Made by a program: the position numbers and the translations under genes. The notes below the pieces were generated by a model. The model searched no databases, was not told the DNA's origin, and saw nothing but the letters and a program-made list of their open reading frames with translations. From positions 1 through 12,786 of the forward strand of contig WTXI01000591.1 in the NCBI GenBank assembly GCA_022376515.1: a stretch of 12,786 nucleotides of DNA, in the 5' to 3' direction. Source of the DNA: Lactifluus volemus (taxonomy: Eukaryota > Basidiomycota > Agaricomycetes > Russulales > Russulaceae). Shown here piece after piece: positions 1-7,540 of the stretch; position 1 is the stretch's first letter; each line of letters opens with the position of its first letter.

Positions 1-1
1 A

Positions 2-136
2 GAGGTGATCGATGATCAGCACAGAACAAGCAATAGCAGCATAAGACAACGTGACATCGACGGTTTCGAGAAACTTGATCAATTGTTCAGCGAGCAGTTT
101 GTCCTCCTCTCGCATTCGTCCCTCGAATCGCCGCAT
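2..136 (-). CDS. N-terminus of an unidentified membrane protein, running off the left edge
   Basis: An ATG at 136 on the minus strand opens a frame that stays open for 45 codons to the window edge. The first half is charged (MRRFEGRMREEDKLL) and is followed by LAEQLIKFLETVDVTLSYA and then the hydrophobic stretch AAIACSVLIIDHL, which looks like the beginning of a membrane helix. A second ATG eight codons in could also serve as start. The shape (short charged N-terminus, aromatic/Ala-rich helix, an Asp near 'DHL') recalls agaricomycete DUF6533-type membrane proteins, in which the first helix carries a Tyr-Asp motif, but that is only a resemblance. Too little is present to assign a family. The plus-strand frame at 5-205 overlaps this region and looks like its shadow. 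Confidence 0.35.
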   Translation of the reverse strand, partial: MRRFEGRMREEDKLLAEQLIKFLETVDVTLSYAAIACSVLIIDHL

Positions 137-241
137 ACACTATTCCGCCCAGAACCTCAGGACCGCTCAACAGAAGTAAGCTCTTCCACCGATCAGGGCA
201 GGTGACGCCACACGCCGACACTAAAATGGCCCCAAGTGCTG

Positions 242-883
242 ATGCCGTCTCTCGAGCCCACCATCATCTCACCGTGTTCGGCAGCTCCTCGTCATCTTGT
301 TGTGAAGAAGCGCGCCGAGGTGGCGGAAGCTGTAACTCCATGGGAGATTGTGGATCGTGAGATGGGCGAGCGAGCGTGACTTTATGGATTCGTATAACGC
401 TTTCATGCCGCTGGTCGACGAGAGCGGAAAGTGCTTCGTTCATGTACTCTTCGTAAGTCCTAGCTGAAGACTGTGAATGAGCCCGGGGCTACCTTGAAAA
501 CGATCAAAACGGGCACGTTTAAATGCAAAGTCACCCTTGACCGCACAGAGAACATCGCCTCTTGTTCAACAAAGTTCGACAGCACCTGCTCTTGAAGTCA
601 TACCGCCGTGAGCGTGAATGCGACTTGCCGGTAGATAATATCGAAATATCTGATGTCGAAGACGCGGATCTTCATGCACGAATGCCACGTGGAACGTCTC
701 CAGCCAAGACGACGAAGTCGGCGTGGTGTCGGCGGCGGTTCTCACCGCCTGTCATTCTCAAAAGCCGAATCAAACTCGGCGGACGATGAAACGTCCTCGC
801 TGCTAGACATGCGATGCTTGCGCTCCCACGCCGGCGCACGTCCTTATGACTATTCCGATGATGATGATGATGATGATTCTTGA
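242..883 (+). pseudogene. Unidentified plus-strand gene remnant with an acidic C-terminal tail
   Basis: I do not recognise this protein. Several coding-like pieces follow each other on the plus strand in different frames. An ATG at 242 opens a 45-codon stretch rich in charged residues (VVKKRAEVAEAVTPWEIV, then DREMGERA) that stops at 377-379. One frame over, at 384, begins MDSYNAFMPLVDESGK, ending beside a good donor (GTAAGT, 452). A third stretch (562-700) contains RQHLLLKSYRRERE and IEISDVEDADLH. The last frame (653-883) ends PYDYS followed by seven Asp from a (GAT)7 tract, Ser and a stop. The composition is more protein-like than the surrounding noise, but frames must be joined by introns or small indels that I cannot place. 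It could be an eroded gene, a real gene with sequencing indels, or partly chance. Confidence 0.28.
857..877. repeat. (GAT)7 microsatellite
   Basis: Seven uninterrupted GAT triplets. In the plus frame that stops at 883 they encode seven Asp, giving the acidic tail of the unidentified gene; on the minus strand the same tract gives poly-Ile, His or Ser, which inflates shadow frames. Its length may vary between strains. Confidence 0.9.
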
Positions 884-1639
884 ACCTCCCACGTGCCGTC
901 CGCATCGGCGCACACGGGATTGTCCGACGAAAAAAAAGTCGTCGACGGCGAGGGCGAACTTTTGGTGACAGCGCTCTCTTTTGGTAACAACAACCCCGCG
1001 AGGAATTCGGCGGTGTACCAAACAGTGCACCACACTCGTCTTGCAGCGGCCCGGGCGCGTCCGGGCATGTCGTCCAAGTGGTGTGGTGGTGGTGGTGATC
1101 GTACATCTCGCTCGCGCCGCCTTCTTTGGATGGAGTTGCGCGACCCGAGGGGGTGAGAGTGCGATGCCGAAGTATGAGCGGTCCCGCACGGTGCGTGAAC
1201 GCTGCCAGATGCATTCCCATTGTTGCTGCGCTTGTACTTCTTAGGGAAGAAGGAGCGCATTTTTTGGGTCGTCGAGCACGCCATCTTTGAAATTGGCTGA
1301 GCGCCACGGTTGTTCGGATCGGAGCTGACCGTCAGCCGAGGACGTGCAATGCATGGAGGCATGGGGTGAGGGTGGCCAACGATATGAGTGCTTCCGTTGT
1401 GAAGGAGGTGACTAAGAGAGATGCTAGGAGAGTTTCTGCCATCAGCAAGAGGGATGACTTGTGTTGTTGTATGGAAATATTCAGGGCAACGAGGGGCGAG
1501 AGGAGCCAAACTGTAGCGCAATAAACCTTAAAGTATAAAAGTTAAGCTTGGCCAGTGCTATCAGATAATTCTTGACCAAGAGGGCCTCGATCTTGCACTG
1601 ACAGGTGCGCAGCAAGCCGAACGAAGAGGATGACGAAAG
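884..1639. other. Stretch without a supported gene
   Basis: Both strands carry overlapping open frames here (for example 850-1521 and 672-1307 minus), but they are low-complexity: the His, Thr and Ser runs come from the (GAT)n tract at 857-877 and the GTG/GGT-rich tract near 1080-1098 read backwards. No domain or consistent splice structure is visible, so I treat the open frames as composition effects. Confidence 0.5.
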
Positions 1640-1720
1640 CTGAGAATAGCTCAGCAAGTGAAGAAAGCACTAGATGCGTGTAAATAACCTGAGAATAGCC
1701 CAGCGAGTGAAGAAAACACT
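1640..1720. repeat. Two-copy 32-bp direct repeat
   Basis: The 32-bp unit beginning CTGAGAATAGC and ending GAAAxCACT occurs at 1640-1671 and again at 1689-1720, with three mismatches in 32 positions and a 17-bp spacer. Each unit contains GAATAGC followed by CAGCRAGTGAAGAAA. There is no coding context. It is probably a small minisatellite or a tandem duplication downstream of the NLR gene. Confidence 0.85.
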
Positions 1721-1977
1721 GAGGGATATAGTAAGCATGTCTATATACGCCCCACTCAATGGTCCATGGTGGCCTGACCAACTAGCCTGAGGTGCCCCAC
1801 TTGCCAGTTTCTCTTAACCATTGCCATATTGCAGTCCAGAAGGCGCAGGCAAGCTCACACCGTACCAGAAATACGCCCCCACTTAGCACAAAGGGAATCA
1901 AACCCTTGAATTGGACATCTCTTCCATATTCTCACGAATGGGATGTCACGGTCCAGTCTGAAAAAGCAGGACAACAG

Positions 1978-2184
1978 TCAAGCCACACATGAAATTGATT
2001 TTATTAGATAAATTGTGATACGCCCAATTTGATCATAAGCAAAATTTGAGAAATCGAGCCGTGTCTCATGTTCGCCTCCAATCCAGATAGTGCTGGGTCT
2101 GTGAAGGCATGACCTATGTAGCGCGGGAATCCAAAGCACAAGTCTTTCTCTTCTCCCACATAACCAACCATCATTATCGATCAA
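1978..2184 (-). other. C-terminal cap of the NLR, after the last WD40 blade
   Basis: The frame reads [30 protein letters not shown] and [11 protein letters not shown], then runs to a stop at 1978. This is the 'DGW...LLLWIP...LH.P...I.......LDFS.FVHG..W' tail that I recall at the end of agaricomycete NACHT-WD40 and other WD40 NLR proteins. It shows the gene is complete at its 3' end, not cut within the array. Sequence past LDFSNFAY does not match the usual HG..W ending in this frame, so a small indel near 2040 is possible and the true stop may lie in another frame. Confidence 0.75.
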
Positions 2185-5100
2185 GGATTCCGTAAGTTGA
2201 TTCTTGATACTTTCGGTTTGCGGTCTTCACCACATGAATTGCGTTGGTGATGCTGATGCTGTATGCTGTCCATCTGTGAGAATGCACCGATGTGACCGAA
2301 TTGTCCAATAACTGACCTACGATCTCCTGTTGTGGCACCCACACCCAATGTGCCATCATCCGACAGATGCGATGCTCCCCGTCTTGAAATGCAACAGATC
2401 TGACCAATTGGTGTGTCCAATGGGCCCGCTACGATCTGTCCTGTTGTGCATCCCACACCCGAATCATCATCAGAGGCCGATGCGATACGCTCCCCGTCTG
2501 GTGAGAATGCAACAGATGTGACCCAATCGGTGTGTCCGGTAAAGGGCCCGCTACGATCTGTCCTGTTGTGGCATCCCACACCCGAATCGTGCGATCAGAG
2601 GCCGATGCGATACGCTCCCCGTCTGGTGAGAATGCAACAGATCTGACCAATCGGTGTGTCCGGTAAACGGGCCCGCTACGATCTGTCCTGTTGTGGCATC
2701 CCACACCCGAATCGTGCGATCTGAGGCCGATGCGATACGCTCCCCGTCTGGTGAGAATGCAACAGATGTGACCAATCGGTGTGTCCGGTAAACGGGCCCG
2801 CTACGATCTGTCCTGTTGTGGCATCCCACACCGAATCGTGCGATCATCCGAGGCCGATGCGATACGCTCCCCGTCTGGTGAGAATGCAACAGATGTGACG
2901 AATCGGTGTGTCCGGTAAACGGGCCCGCTACGATCTGTCCTGTTGTGGCATCCCACACCCGAATCGTGCATCATGAGGCCGATGCGATACGCTCCCCGTC
3001 TGGTGAGAATGCAACAGATGTGACCGAATCGGTGTGTCCGGTAAACGGGCCCGCTACGATCTGTCCTGTTGTGGCATCCCACACCCGAATCGTGCGATCA
3101 TAAGAGGCCGATGCGATACGCTCCCCGTCTGGTGAGAATGCAACAGATGTGACCAACGGTGTGTCCGGTAAACGGGCCCGCTACGATCTGTCTGTTGTGG
3201 CATCCCACACCCGAATCGTGCGATCATAAGAGGCCGATGCGATACGCTCCCCGTCTGGTGAGAATGCAACAGATGTGACCAATCGGTGTGTCCGGTAAAC
3301 GGGCCCGCTACGATCTGTCCTGTTGTGGCATCCCACACCCGAATCGTGCGATCAAAGAGGCCGATGCGATACGCTCCCCGTCTGGTGAGAATGCAACAGA
3401 TGTGACCAAGGTGTGTCCGGTAAACGGGCCCGCTACGATCTGTCCTGTTGTGGCATCCCACACCCGAATCGTGCGATCAAAGAGGCCGATGCGATACGCT
3501 CCCCGTCTGGTGAGAATGCAACAGATGTGACCCAATGGTGTGTCCGGTAAACGGGCCCGCTACGATCTGTCCTGTTGTGGCATCCCACACCCGAATCGTG
3601 CGATCATAAGAGGCCGATGCGATACGCTCCCCGTCTGGTGAGAATGCAACAGATGTGACCCAATCGGTGTGTCCGGTAAACGGGCCCGCTAATCTGTCCT
3701 GTTGTGGCATCCCACACCCGAATCGTGCATCATCCGAGGCCGATGCGATACGCTCCCCGTCTGGTGAGAATGCAACAGATGTGACCGAATCGGTGTGTCC
3801 GGTAAACGGGCCCGCTACGATCTGTCCTGTTGTGGCATCCCACACCCGAATCGTGCGATCGAGGCCGATGCGATACGCTCCCCGTCCGGCGAGAATGCAA
3901 CACAAAGGACCAGTGTCATGTGCCTTAATCGTCATTTCCAAGCAGGCCAATGCGACAACTGTCCGCGCTTCCAACCTCAATGTCCGAGGGAAATGGGGAA
4001 GGTATTGACGAAGGATCTGGGAAGAGGCTGGCGCGAAAGGCAGGGCAGAGACGTAGATATGTGGTGCACTTTGCCACTGCCATCCCGAAATACCGCACGA
4101 ATGAAGATGCATCCTTCACCAATCCTAACAAATTCTTCACTTCCGTTTGTGAACGCTATTGCGATTTCACGCACAAGTCAACTACATGTCATATTCAATT
4201 ATCCGGTGTACATACCTCTCGCAGCAACCATACCAACAGGGATGACAATGCTCGTGGAGCAACGCCGACACTCTTCTTGACACTAAGCACTTCCAGCCAA
4301 AACAAAAACTTTGTTTCGAAGAGCAATCGAAACTTTTTGAGGACATCGTGATCGAAGGCAACGCCGTATAAATGATCCCCCCAGTAAATGCAAGCATATG
4401 GTAGAGCAGTCGGAATACATTTGGCGATTCGAGATTCTAAGTCTGGGACGTCGCTGTTGGCGAGATATGATGACTCGAGTTGCAGATGTTGAATTTGAGG
4501 CCATCGAGCATTAATCCAAGGCAGGAATGTGTCAACTGATGGTGGGCATCCGCAAGGTCGACATAAAACACGTTGCTCGTCTTGCTCGTCAGAAAGTCGC
4601 GAAATGAGGTATGGAGGGGAACGACGGGGCCCGTTTGATCATCTGAATGACGTTACTCAGCAGCGAGCCGAGCGGCGGAGAACTTTAGAACCAGATGGAA
4701 TCTTCGGCGTGAACAGTCGGTGCATCCGTCGCAGGGCAATCAAGAATTGATGGAGAGGGGTTCAATCGCAGCAAAAAGCTGACCCATGATGGACCGAAAT
4801 AGATCTCGTGCTTCATCTCGTTGAAGTACTCTTGGAGAACTTCTTCGTACAACTTGTCCAACAGACCTTGTCCATCGAGACCTCGAGAGCGTCCCAACAA
4901 GCGCCGTACACATTCGTTGTCGCTAAGGCCAAGATCGTCACTGCTCTTTATGAACACATGCAACGGCCGCCCACTGAAACAAGCCCTCCGACGCCTGCAC
5001 TAGTTTGCTACCATGGCTTTGAACACGTCCTCGCGGAGCTTGCTCTGATATATAAGCCAATATCTTGTTCCGTATCGGCAGCCAGTTGGCGTCATCCATA

Positions 5101-7139
5101 TACAGAATACGGCTGGACTGCGCATTGTCGAATGCATGTTTGATGTCATCTTCCGACTCGATGTGATGAGTATGCGAACGTTTGGCGGAAGATCGATGAC
5201 ACGTTGGGCAAGAAACGTGTGCAGTCCGTCGTCACCAATGTGAGACCACTCTCATCCAACCATCGATGATGATGAGAATTGGTTCAACGAGTGATAGGTT
5301 CTCGAGTGGTTTAAGGAGGAGCCGATTAAAAAGTCACGAGATCTCGGTGTGCCAAAAGACGGATCACTTGCAATGGCCTCATGAGGGCGAGCTTGAACGG
5401 AAGATACGATTGGAGAGGTCACGGGCAAGCGTCGTAAAGAAATTAAGCTCGTCATTGGACTCCTTGGGTTCTCCTTCCGCACAAAGTAACATAGGAACCG
5501 AGATACGTCTCGTCGAAGTGAAGTGCGATCTCGTGCGCAATGAGGACTTTCCCGTGCCTGCTGGCCAAGGAACGAGGCCACGTTCGGATTCGGGATTCTC
5601 GACCCACTTGACGATGTGGTCCAAGAATGTCTGCGCGTTTTGGATGACAACCTTCTATCGTGGAATCGCCATCCTCCCAAAACAGGCTTTTCCCGATTAT
5701 TGCACTCAATTCTGTTTAATCTTGTCAAACTGATGATCGATGGCTTGTGACTGTCAGGATGACCACCAGCTTCCGATGCTGATTCGACATATCCGTTACC
5801 TGTGTCCTCACATCCTTCGCATTTCAGGACAGCAGCCAGCGCGAGAGCAACATGTGTGGGAAATTTCCTCGTAGGTCTCGTAGTCGGTCGACGGTCTCGC
5901 GGAGGTGTTCGACATTTTTCAAAGCCTGCCCTCCTGCAAATCACATTTATAATGACAACGAGAGAGGCAAGACGACGTACCAATTGTACATCTTTGACGC
6001 AAGCGTCTGGTAAACGCGTACGATTTGATAAAATTGGCACATTCGGAACGCAACGTAGCATCTCATTGAGTATATTTCTTGCGTAGACGCAGGCTGAATG
6101 TTCTCAAAACATCCGCCTCATTCGCAAATCCAAACGTATCCAGATCACCTCTAATGATCTCCGGACGTCATCTCATGCCGTAACCGGTCCACCGAACTCT
6201 GCCAGTTCGCCAAGAAAAAAAGGGTGAATGCTCCATATCATCCAACGAGCAAGGACGGTACCTCGGAATATTGGAGGCTGATCCATGCCGACCTAACACG
6301 CTAAGAGGTAGCAATTAGTTCTATAAATAGAAGAGAATAACAGTATGGAACATACTTCTTTGGCGATTGACTGACGGTGCCCATCACTGCTTCATAACAT
6401 TAACGGCACTCTCCCATGTTGTCACAGCACCATAGCTTCCTCAGCGCGATGGGATGACGCACATCCCCGTCTGGCGTCTGGCACCGTTCCACAGGATGCC
6501 TTGTCAACGAGAAGATCACCCATCCTGGAAGAATCAGATATAGGAGCGGTAACTGTCTGGGTTGCCGGCTTCAGCGTCAGCTTGGACAAGAGGAGCGTAA
6601 CGCCTCCTTCAGGACAGGGTTGTCCAGTGTGAGATTCGGGGTGTTGACTGTCGCCTCGAGAGGAACTTGCGTCTGATGACAATGCATCGTTAAGACTGTG
6701 GCTGGCTTCTTTGTCGTCTAGAATGTCCATCCTCATTGCCGAAACAATGCCGATTTACATGTAGGGTGCTCAGCGAAAGCATGAGTAAAAATCATGAGAA
6801 ACCGGAGGTGGTTCACAGGCTATCTCTGACTTCCGACAAGGATGTCATTCGATTTGGTCCTTTCCGCATACAGAATACATGATATCAGAGTGTGGTTGTG
6901 GAATGCTGCTGGGACTCACCATAACTAGAAATAAAATATGCAATTCCTCACAAAGCGTCGAGAATCTCGTTCCATTCTACGATTCTCCATTCTCTGCACA
7001 GATCGCGTCGCATCGTTGTCGCCCCGTAAGTCACAGTGACATAAAATTTTCCTTTCCTCCAGAGGAGGGTCTTGAGACTCGGAAGGTTGTCCGCTCGGAC
7101 GACTGGCAGGGGAAAGACATTTGGTACCTGTGAGAGCAT
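1978..7139 (-). CDS. C2-NACHT-WD40 NLR-type (STAND) protein, multi-exon, frame-disrupted in this sequence
   Basis: This is a fungal NLR-like receptor: an N-terminal C2-like segment, a P-loop signalling NTPase and a C-terminal WD40 ligand-sensing array. By analogy with the HET-E/HET-D (HNWD) proteins of ascomycetes it probably acts in non-self recognition or programmed cell death; that role is inferred. Domains can be followed in order from high to low coordinates: C2-like (about 7139-6829), Ser/Thr-rich linker (6736-6422), helical region (6420-5720), Walker A PAGTGKSS (5541-5561), Walker B ILIIIDG (5246-5279), NACHT-distal helical part (5200-4156), [11 protein letters not shown] linker (4026-4070), WD40 array (3905-2260) and C-terminal cap with LDFS motif (2184-1978). 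Three introns with good GT/AG sites are visible. The frame is interrupted about every 50-150 bp by small deletions, so no single open frame spans the gene. The start is uncertain: ATG at 7139 is the last in the C2 frame, but an upstream exon (7300-7160) is possible. Identity of the gene is secure; its exact exon structure is not. Confidence 0.88.
2260..3905 (-). repeat. Array of 12 near-identical WD40 repeats plus two degenerate copies
   Basis: The full unit is 43 codons (129 bp), centred on [33 protein letters not shown] and PFTGHTD: the GH dipeptide, the structural Asp and the WD ending typical of WD40 blades. The word GATACGC followed by TCCCCGTC marks each unit on the plus strand at 2484, 2609, 2734, 2861, 2986, 3115, 3241, 3368, 3493, 3621, 3747 and 3872. 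Degenerate units lie near 2369 and 2273 at the C-terminal end. Fourteen blades would make two seven-bladed propellers. Spacings are 125-129 bp; only one interval keeps the full 129 bp. Differences between units sit mainly in two places: Ser or Trp before VTSVAF, and Asp, Tyr or Phe before DRTIRVW. The rest is almost identical, implying recent amplification or gene conversion. Confidence 0.95.
4026..4070 (-). other. Conserved pre-WD40 linker motif of the NLR
   Basis: [15 protein letters not shown] is followed by [15 protein letters not shown] and LEMTIKAH, leading into the first WD40 unit. I recall this '(T/A)PHIY(V/L)SALPFAP' linker from agaricomycete NACHT-WD40 proteins; it fixes strand, gene family and the N-terminal edge of the repeat array. 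A two-base loss just upstream (VAK/SAPH, about 4070) shifts the frame. Confidence 0.75.
4156..4215 (-). other. Probable NLR intron (60 bp)
   Basis: Donor GAG/GTATGT at 4215 and acceptor GCAATAG ending at 4156, with a TTGAC branch-like site about 20 bases before it. Splicing joins [19 protein letters not shown]...WLLRE to [19 protein letters not shown] in phase 0. Without splicing the upstream frame stops after TPDN. The earlier AG at 4182 would make a 34-bp intron in the wrong frame. Confidence 0.75.
4480..5720 (-). other. NACHT (P-loop NTPase) domain of the NLR
   Basis: NTP-binding and oligomerisation switch of STAND proteins. Just before the P-loop come [20 protein letters not shown] and [16 protein letters not shown]. 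Walker A is PAGTGKSS (5541-5561) with the catalytic Lys present. Walker B is ILIIIDG followed, after a one-base loss, by LDES (5246-5279). The sensor-like strand VRILITSR (about 5180) and the later [10 protein letters not shown] (about 4960) follow in order. The distal part gives [46 protein letters not shown] and LKFNIC (4642-4480). Frames change at many points, for instance within Walker B, after the P-loop Ser-Ser, in [12 protein letters not shown] and in LKFNICN/LESSYL; most can be reconciled by losing one or a few bases. Catalytic motifs themselves are intact apart from these shifts. Confidence 0.9.
5934..5980 (-). other. Probable NLR intron (47 bp)
   Basis: GTACGT donor at 5980 and TTTGCAG acceptor ending at 5934, with a pyrimidine-rich middle. 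Downstream the frame continues with [19 protein letters not shown], an amphipathic helix suited to the pre-NACHT helical region; upstream lies ANFIKSYA in a neighbouring frame. No strong branch site is visible. Confidence 0.5.
6301..6355 (-). other. Probable NLR intron (55 bp)
   Basis: GTATGT donor at 6355, CTCTTAG acceptor ending at 6301 and the branch-like GAACTAAT 15-20 bases upstream of the acceptor. T-rich interior and typical length for a basidiomycete intron. It follows the VTTWESAV motif. Confidence 0.65.
6422..6736 (-). other. Low-complexity Ser/Thr linker between C2 and NACHT parts of the NLR
   Basis: A 104-codon open frame from ATG 6736, rich in Ser, Asp, Thr and Pro ([30 protein letters not shown]). 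At its end (about 6424-6380) a shifted frame gives [13 protein letters not shown], a motif I recall from the start of the helical region of agaricomycete NLRs, followed by the donor at 6355. The frame therefore probably belongs to the NLR rather than being a separate small gene. As it begins with ATG it could instead be the true start if the C2 segment is a different gene. Confidence 0.5.
6829..7139 (-). other. C2-like N-terminal domain of the NLR
   Basis: The frame at 7139-6948 reads [12 protein letters not shown], then [14 protein letters not shown], then [10 protein letters not shown]. This matches the order of C2 beta-strands: a 'V..A.NLP' first strand, '.P(F/Y)VTV.YG...' and 'WNE.L.'. 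A further piece in another frame at 6870-6829 reads [11 protein letters not shown], resembling the later '..K..D.LIG' strand, after a gap that may hold an intron or indels (GTGAGG and GTGAGT donor-like sites at about 6952 and 6922). C2 domains bind phospholipid or Ca2+, so a membrane-targeting role is plausible. The Ca2+-binding Asp residues cannot be assigned from these fragments. No family search was run; the call rests on motif order. Confidence 0.55.
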
Positions 7140-7540
7140 GACCTCACAAAGGTAGTACGTACCAGTGACCCGGAGCGGATACGGCCTGGTTGCATTTCGG
7201 TGACCTGAGCGCGGCTGCTGTGCCTGATGTTGGAGATTTGAGAACCTGAGCTGTAGTAATGGTTAATAGCGGGAGACATCTGGATAGGAGACTTTGGCAT
7301 ACGGATTCGGGGTCATCTGGGTAGCTTTTGAAAAGAGTAAGAAAGAGAAAGACGGGTGGGTTGAGGGTTGTTGAGCCCTGAGGTAACCATTTGGCACATT
7401 GTCTGCGCCCTCTCACGCTCAGCGCTAGCGGCAGGTCACGTTTGTGAGGATTCAGGAACCTTAAAGCCGAACCCTAAAGCGGGAGTTCACAGTCGTAAGC
7501 TGAGGCCCGGTAATTCACGAACAAAGTGTGACTTGGCACG
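7140..7540. other. Presumed 5' flank of the NLR; no supported gene
   Basis: Minus-strand frames at 7031-7300 and 7144-7416 and a plus-strand frame from 7368 are open, but show no domain. A donor-like GTACGT (about 7162) and acceptor-like CTCACAG (about 7128) leave room for a short upstream NLR exon beginning MPKSPIQM at 7300, but the implied intron would be only about 35 bp. The NLR promoter should lie here; no clear TATA element can be fixed. Confidence 0.4.

Noticed and set aside
672..1521. Long overlapping minus-strand open frames (211, 223 and 128 codons) with His, Thr and Ser runs
   Set aside because: The runs are the (GAT)7 and GTG-rich tracts read in three frames; composition is Arg/Pro/His-heavy with no domain, and the frames overlap each other.
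2330..3905. Plus-strand frames across the WD40 array (for example 2413-2646, 3288-3530, 3795-4280)
   Set aside because: They repeat every unit as the antisense of WD40 codons (ATICPVV..., [14 protein letters not shown]) and are shadows of the minus-strand array.
2260..3905. CRISPR-like array, because of regular spacing
   Set aside because: The whole 125-129-bp unit is repeated with no unique spacers, it encodes WD40 blades, and the context is eukaryotic with spliceosomal introns.
5252..6061. Single 269-codon minus-strand frame as a separate gene
   Set aside because: Known NACHT motifs appear in the other two frames over the same span; this frame is a composite that happens to stay open and includes the 5934-5980 intron.
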